From NCBI GenBank assembly GCA_947625255.1, contig CANQNT010000009.1, positions 57,453-121,452 of the forward strand: a DNA stretch of 64,000 nucleotides, in the 5' to 3' direction. This document shows positions 60,760-64,000 of this stretch, in pieces. The DNA is from an uncultured Acetatifactor sp. (GTDB lineage Bacteria > Bacillota > Clostridia > Lachnospirales > Lachnospiraceae). The notes beneath the pieces were generated by a model. The model was not told where the DNA came from. It saw only the letters and a list, made by a program, of their open reading frames with translations, and searched no databases. Position 1 is the first letter of the stretch, and the number at the start of each line of letters is the position of its first letter. The position numbers and the translations under genes are program-made.

Positions 60760-62511
60760 ATGGACTGCAAGGAACGTATTCTTTCGAATCAATATCGTGA
60801 TGTCATTGTGGATTACCCGATCAGGGTTTCACCGGAGGAAGGCATCGATTTTTGTTATGTCAATCTGGATAATCTCTACAATCTGGTTTACATCAACAAT
60901 CTGGGGCTTCCGCCTATTATGGATACTCCCAAAGAATATCAGATGATTCCCAAGCTCTATGGTTTGATGCGGATTCTGGGCGGCGGTGGGGCCAGAGAGG
61001 CTTTTGATCCCAGCAGCCTGATCGCCAGCGGAATCACACAGGTGCAGCGTCAGCCTTTAAGCCTGACCGGTCAGGGAACCGTGATCTGTATTATCAGTTC
61101 AGGCATTGATTATACCCAGGATGTTTTTCGGGATGAGGCGGGTAATACCCGGATTCTGGCGATTTGGGATCAGTCCGTTCAGAGCGGCCAGCCTCCGGCG
61201 GGGTTCCTTTACGGAACGGAATATCAGGAAAGCGACATCAACCGGGCGCTGGCCTCCGAGGACCCTTTTTCCGTGGTACCCAGCAGGGATGAGGTGGGGC
61301 ATGGGACAGCCATGGCCAGCGTGGCGGCGGGCAGCCGTCTGAATGGCGGGGCGACGTTTCTGGGAGCCGCGCCGGATGCCCGGATCGTGGCGGTCAAGCT
61401 GAAAAACTGTAAGCAATATTTGCGGGATTATTATCTGGTACCGGAGAATGTGGCGGCTTTTGAAGAGCAGGATATCATGATGGCCGTGAAATACGCCGAT
61501 TCCTTTGCGGATACCTTTCGGCGGCCGGTGATCATCTGCCTGGGAATCGGCACCAGCTTCGGGGATCATAGCGGCAATTCCGCTTTATCCAGATATCTGA
61601 ACAGTATTGCCATTAAAAGAAGCCGCGCGCTGATCGTCTGCGGGGGAAACGAGGGCAACGCGGAGCACCATTACAGTGGTATTCTGACCCGATGCACGGA
61701 GCAGACCGGAAACGTCGGCAGCTGTAACCCAACGGACACTTACCGGGACGTAGAGGTACGGGTAGGGGAAAATAACCGGGGCTTTCTGATGGAGTTCTGG
61801 GGCAATATCCCGGATATTTACAATATCGCCATACGAACGCCCGGAGGGGAGACGGTGCCGCCCCTGCGGCTGGGTGTGGACCAGAGTGTCACATACAGCT
61901 TTATCTATGAGCGGACCCGTGTCACGATTTCCAGTGTCCTGGTGGAACCGGTATCCGGGGATCAGCTGATTTTGTTCCGCCTGGTGGAACCGACGGCAGG
62001 AATCTGGACCTTTCGGGTGTCTTCGCTGGCGGAGATTCACAATGGGGTGTTTAATCTGTGGCTTCCGATCACGGAATTTCTTTCGTCGGAGGTTACGTTT
62101 CTGGAATCGGATCCTTATATCACACTGACAGAGCCTTCCATGGCGGAAAGCGTGATCGGCGTGTCGGCGTATAATGATCTGAATAACAGCTTTTATCTTG
62201 ATTCCGGCAGGGGCTTTTCAAGAACCGGCCAGATTCGCCCGGTCTTTTCCGCGCCTGGAGTGGATGTGCCTACCGTGTTCGGACGACAGACCGGGGGCAG
62301 TCTGGCCGCCGCCATCACCGCGGGGGCGGTGGCTCAGTTTATGCAGTGGGCCGTGGTGGAGGGCAATAGTCCTTTGCTGGAGAGTCTGGAGGTAAAGAAT
62401 TATTTTATCCGGGGCGCATCCCGGAATGCGGATTTGTTTTATCCCAACCGGGAATGGGGATATGGGAGACTGAACGTGTCGGGGACCTTTGACGTGCTGG
62501 CGGGGGTGTAA
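60760..62511 (+). CDS. Subtilase-family (S8) protein, probably catalytically inactive
   Basis: 583 aa, no signal peptide. The N-terminal 100 residues resemble the prodomain-like part of clostridial Csp-type subtilases. In the catalytic domain the His box is intact (EVGHGTAMASVAAG, His181) and the Ser box is kept (TGGSLAAAITAGA, Ser514), but the Asp box D-[TS]-G reads CIISSGIDYT, with Ser113 in place of Asp. AGT codes it clearly, so this is not a reading error. A beta-rich insert (about 320-455) separates the His and Ser boxes, as in CspA/B/C relatives. Ribosome binding site GGAGGACGG. Likely a pseudoprotease. Confidence 0.85.
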   Translation: MDCKERILSNQYRDVIVDYPIRVSPEEGIDFCYVNLDNLYNLVYINNLGLPPIMDTPKEYQMIPKLYGLMRILGGGGAREAFDPSSLIASGITQVQRQPLSLTGQGTVICIISSGIDYTQDVFRDEAGNTRILAIWDQSVQSGQPPAGFLYGTEYQESDINRALASEDPFSVVPSRDEVGHGTAMASVAAGSRLNGGATFLGAAPDARIVAVKLKNCKQYLRDYYLVPENVAAFEEQDIMMAVKYADSFADTFRRPVIICLGIGTSFGDHSGNSALSRYLNSIAIKRSRALIVCGGNEGNAEHHYSGILTRCTEQTGNVGSCNPTDTYRDVEVRVGENNRGFLMEFWGNIPDIYNIAIRTPGGETVPPLRLGVDQSVTYSFIYERTRVTISSVLVEPVSGDQLILFRLVEPTAGIWTFRVSSLAEIHNGVFNLWLPITEFLSSEVTFLESDPYITLTEPSMAESVIGVSAYNDLNNSFYLDSGRGFSRTGQIRPVFSAPGVDVPTVFGRQTGGSLAAAITAGAVAQFMQWAVVEGNSPLLESLEVKNYFIRGASRNADLFYPNREWGYGRLNVSGTFDVLAGV

Positions 62512-62594
62512 AGACGTGCCGGCCGGGGAGGCTGTTGGCCGGAACATAAATCAGTGTAAAAAGTGAAAATAAAAAGACGTAAAAAGAGTCCGAA

Positions 62595-62620
62595 AAGGGG
62601 TTGACATTTGTCAACCCCTT
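62595..62620. promoter_or_regulatory. Perfect 12-bp dyad overlapping the rplJL -35
   Basis: AAGGGGTTGACA-TT-TGTCAACCCCTT. It may end the subtilase transcript (weak T run) and also contains the TTGACA of the downstream promoter. Confidence 0.65.
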
Positions 62621-62630
62621 ATGTTATCAT
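62601..62630 (+). promoter_or_regulatory. Promoter of rplJ-rplL
   Basis: TTGACA, 18-bp spacer, TATCAT; the leader of about 200 nt that follows holds the L10-binding RNA. Confidence 0.65.
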
Positions 62631-62639
62631 TTCTATGGT

Positions 62640-62765
62640 TTTAAGCCACGCCGAAGACAGTAGGTGCAAATAAGCTATCATGGCTTTGGAGCATAAATCC
62701 TACCGAGGAGATGAGTTTACCGGAAAGTAAGTATCTCTCTGTGTCTTCAGGGAGATTTTTTCATG
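62640..62765 (+). ncRNA. L10 leader (ribosomal protein autoregulatory RNA)
   Basis: Contains the conserved GCCGAAGACAGTAGGTGC (62649-62666) and AAATCCTACCGAGGAG (62695-62710) that pair as GTAGG/CCTAC and build the L10(L12)4-binding kink-turn region. It sits about 70-190 nt before rplJ, the standard place. A terminator-like hairpin (62733-62761) ends it, so excess L10-L12 complex is expected to reduce transcription of rplJL. Confidence 0.9.
62733..62761 (+). terminator. Attenuator of the L10 leader
   Basis: ATCTCTCTG with CAGGGAGAT (one G-U pair), 6-nt loop, six T. Confidence 0.82.
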
Positions 62766-62834
62766 GCTTTGATGCAATATCGAGGCGATAAATCCGAACT
62801 CCTTTCGGCAAGAAATCTATAAGGAGGTAGCAAG

Positions 62835-63350
62835 ATGGCAAAGATCGAATTGAAGCGGCCCGTTGTGGAAGAGATTTCTGCAGGGATCAAGGATGCCCAG
62901 TCCGTTGTCCTGGTGGATTACCGTGGATTGACTGTGGAGCAGGATACTCAGCTGCGCAAGAACTTGCGCGAGGCAGGAATCACTTACAAGGTGTACAAGA
63001 ACACCATGATGAACTTCGCCTTCAAGGGTACGGCGTTCGAAGGACTGACTCCTTACCTTGCGGGACCCAGCGCAATGGCATACTCCACCACGGATGCGAC
63101 CGCACCCGCGCGAGTTTTGGCCGATTTCGCGAAGCAGGCTCCCAATCTTGAGGTAAAGGCCGGTGTGGTAGAAGGCAATCTTTATGATGCGGCCGGCATG
63201 GCAAAGATCGCGGAGATCCCCTCCAGAGAGGTTCTGCTTGGCAGACTGTTTGGAAGCATGCAGTCTCCGATCACCAATCTGGCACGTGTACTGAGTCAGA
63301 TCGCCGAAAAGGACAGCGCTCCTGCGGCGGAAGCCCCTGCAGAGGCTTGA
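62835..63350 (+). CDS. rplJ: 50S ribosomal protein L10
   Basis: 171 aa. The N-terminal rRNA-binding part has VVLVDYRGLTVEQDTQLRKNLREAGITYKVYKNTMM, the L10 signature, and the C-terminal helix that carries L7/L12 dimers (MQSPITNLARVLSQIAEK) ends in an Ala/Pro-rich tail. Anchors the L12 stalk on the ribosome. AAGGAGG lies before the ATG. Followed by rplL after 72 nt. Confidence 0.98.
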   Translation: MAKIELKRPVVEEISAGIKDAQSVVLVDYRGLTVEQDTQLRKNLREAGITYKVYKNTMMNFAFKGTAFEGLTPYLAGPSAMAYSTTDATAPARVLADFAKQAPNLEVKAGVVEGNLYDAAGMAKIAEIPSREVLLGRLFGSMQSPITNLARVLSQIAEKDSAPAAEAPAEA

Positions 63351-63422
63351 TCAGAATCTGCGTATTGGCCGCGAGGCGGCAAATTACATGGAAATCAATC
63401 ATATTGAATGGAGGAAATGAAA

Positions 63423-63794
63423 ATGGCTAAGTTAAGCACTCAGGAATTTATCGATGCTATTAAAGAGATGACTGTATTAGAGCTGAACGACCTTGTAAAG
63501 GCTTGCGAGGCAGAATTTGGCGTATCCGCAGCAGCTGGTGTCGTGGTAGCGGCGGCCGGCCCTGTTGAGGAAGTAGAAGAGCAGACCGAGTTCAACGTAG
63601 AGTTGACCGAGATCGGTTCCGAGAAGGTTAAGGTTATCAAGGTTGTTCGTGAAATTACCGGTTTGGGACTGAAGGAAGCTAAGGACCTGGTTGACAGCGC
63701 TCCCAAGAACGTTAAGGAAGCTGTTTCCAAGGAAGAGGCTGAAACTCTTAAGAAGAAACTGGAAGAAGTTGGAGCCAAGGTTACTCTGAAATAA
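63423..63794 (+). CDS. rplL: 50S ribosomal protein L7/L12
   Basis: 123 aa. N-terminal dimerisation helix pair [21 protein letters not shown], an Ala/Gly/Val-rich hinge (about 35-52), and the C-terminal domain [41 protein letters not shown] that contacts translation factors. ATG 63423 is 8 nt after GGAGG; the in-frame ATG at 63417 is too close to it. Highly expressed; followed by a terminator. Confidence 0.98.
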   Translation: MAKLSTQEFIDAIKEMTVLELNDLVKACEAEFGVSAAAGVVVAAAGPVEEVEEQTEFNVELTEIGSEKVKVIKVVREITGLGLKEAKDLVDSAPKNVKEAVSKEEAETLKKKLEEVGAKVTLK

Positions 63795-63828
63795 AAGAGT
63801 TTCGAATCCAATTCCAGCAAAATAAAAA

Positions 63829-63867
63829 ACAAAGGCCGGAGCCGTATTGGTTCCGGTCTTTGTTTTT
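63829..63867 (+). terminator. Terminator after rplL
   Basis: ACAAAGGCCGGAGCC with GGTTCCGGTCTTTGT (two G-U pairs), 5-nt loop, TTTTT. It separates rplJL from the downstream rpo region. Confidence 0.9.
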
Positions 63868-63876
63868 CTCTGAAAA

Positions 63877-63923
63877 TTCACTTATGTTTCACAATTTTTT
63901 TCACTTAAGTTTCACAAATTTTT
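63877..63923. repeat. Tandem 23/24-bp repeat before the rpo region
   Basis: TTCACTTATGTTTCACAA plus T run (63877-63899) directly followed by TTCACTTAAGTTTCACAA plus A and T run (63900-63923). Two contiguous near-identical copies. Confidence 0.75.
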
Positions 63924-63967
63924 CTGTCAAGCATTTTTGAAAATGTCTCAAAAAATCGAAAACATTA

Positions 63968-63990
63968 GCACCGTGTATTGAATGCGGTGC
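63968..63990 (+). other. Small hairpin at the window end
   Basis: GCACCG with CGGTGC around an 11-nt loop, followed by TTCTGTTATT. It may belong to the leader of the gene beyond the window (rpoB would be expected). Confidence 0.4.
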
Positions 63991-64000
63991 TTCTGTTATT

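Noticed and set aside
1..64000. tRNA, rRNA, insertion sequence, prophage or CRISPR features
   Set aside because: No cloverleaf with a GTTCGAATC-type arm, no transposase or integrase motifs, and no regularly spaced repeats were seen in any intergenic region.

Overview
The window comes from a low-to-moderate G+C Firmicute, most likely a gut-type clostridium of the Lachnospiraceae. This is inferred from AGGAGG-type ribosome binding sites, the cdaA-ybbR pair, a selenium-dependent molybdenum hydroxylase (SDMH) maturation gene set, a yybP-ykoY manganese riboswitch, a Firmicutes L10 leader before rplJ-rplL, AraR-type GntR/LacI hybrid regulators and short paired chromate transporters. No phage, insertion sequence, CRISPR array, tRNA or rRNA gene was seen.

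Layout. 1-2459: 3' part of diadenylate cyclase cdaA, ybbR, and an HPr protein closed by a terminator. 2493-12221: selenium/molybdenum region (yqeC, yqeB, xdhC, then selD, DUF3343, TusA-like, yedE on the minus strand, then a class V aminotransferase). A glycerate module sits inside it (sugar-diacid regulator cdaR, glycerate kinase, decayed gntP permease). 12397-16777: GH4 glycosidase, oligoendopeptidase F, and mntP behind a manganese riboswitch. 16799-22480: a BlaI-type repressor, a LytTR response regulator, a soluble GHKL kinase and two ABC exporter half-transporters. 22574-26911: glycerol-1-phosphate dehydrogenase and a GH38 alpha-mannosidase. 26939-34967: paired chromate transporters, a FeoA-FeoB fusion, DUF2500, DUF362, nitroreductase, SGNH esterase and metallophosphoesterase. 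34971-42894: a signal-less BMP-family protein fused to a ParB-like N-terminus, cardiolipin synthase, an HMA protein with a Zn/Cd P-type ATPase, and a corrinoid pair (MetH-activation-like protein and CobO).

43205-60250 is a Gram-positive glycan-utilisation locus. It has two paralogous AraR-type regulators, two SGNH/CE2-like esterases, a DUF1861-like beta-propeller protein, a lipoprotein with discoidin-like domains and a beta-propeller, a complete carbohydrate ABC importer without its ATPase, a canonical GH38 and a divergent GH38-like protein. The content points to a mannose-containing, probably acylated glycan taken up as oligosaccharides and finished inside the cell. An 11-13 bp motif (ATAAAGTATAT) occurs upstream of three of its transcription units.

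60343-64000: a truncated histidine kinase remnant, a subtilase-like protein whose catalytic Asp is Ser, then the L10 leader, rplJ, rplL and the leader region that normally precedes rpoB.

Most interesting items: the BlaI/LytTR/soluble-kinase/ABC operon with a 15-bp dyad over its -10; the ParB-like/BMP fusion without a signal peptide; the predicted pseudo-subtilase; the shared operator of the mannoside locus with its divergent GH38; and the SDMH maturation set split by a glycerate module. Coordinates, motifs and repeats were read by eye. Family names rest on motif recognition, and no database search was run.
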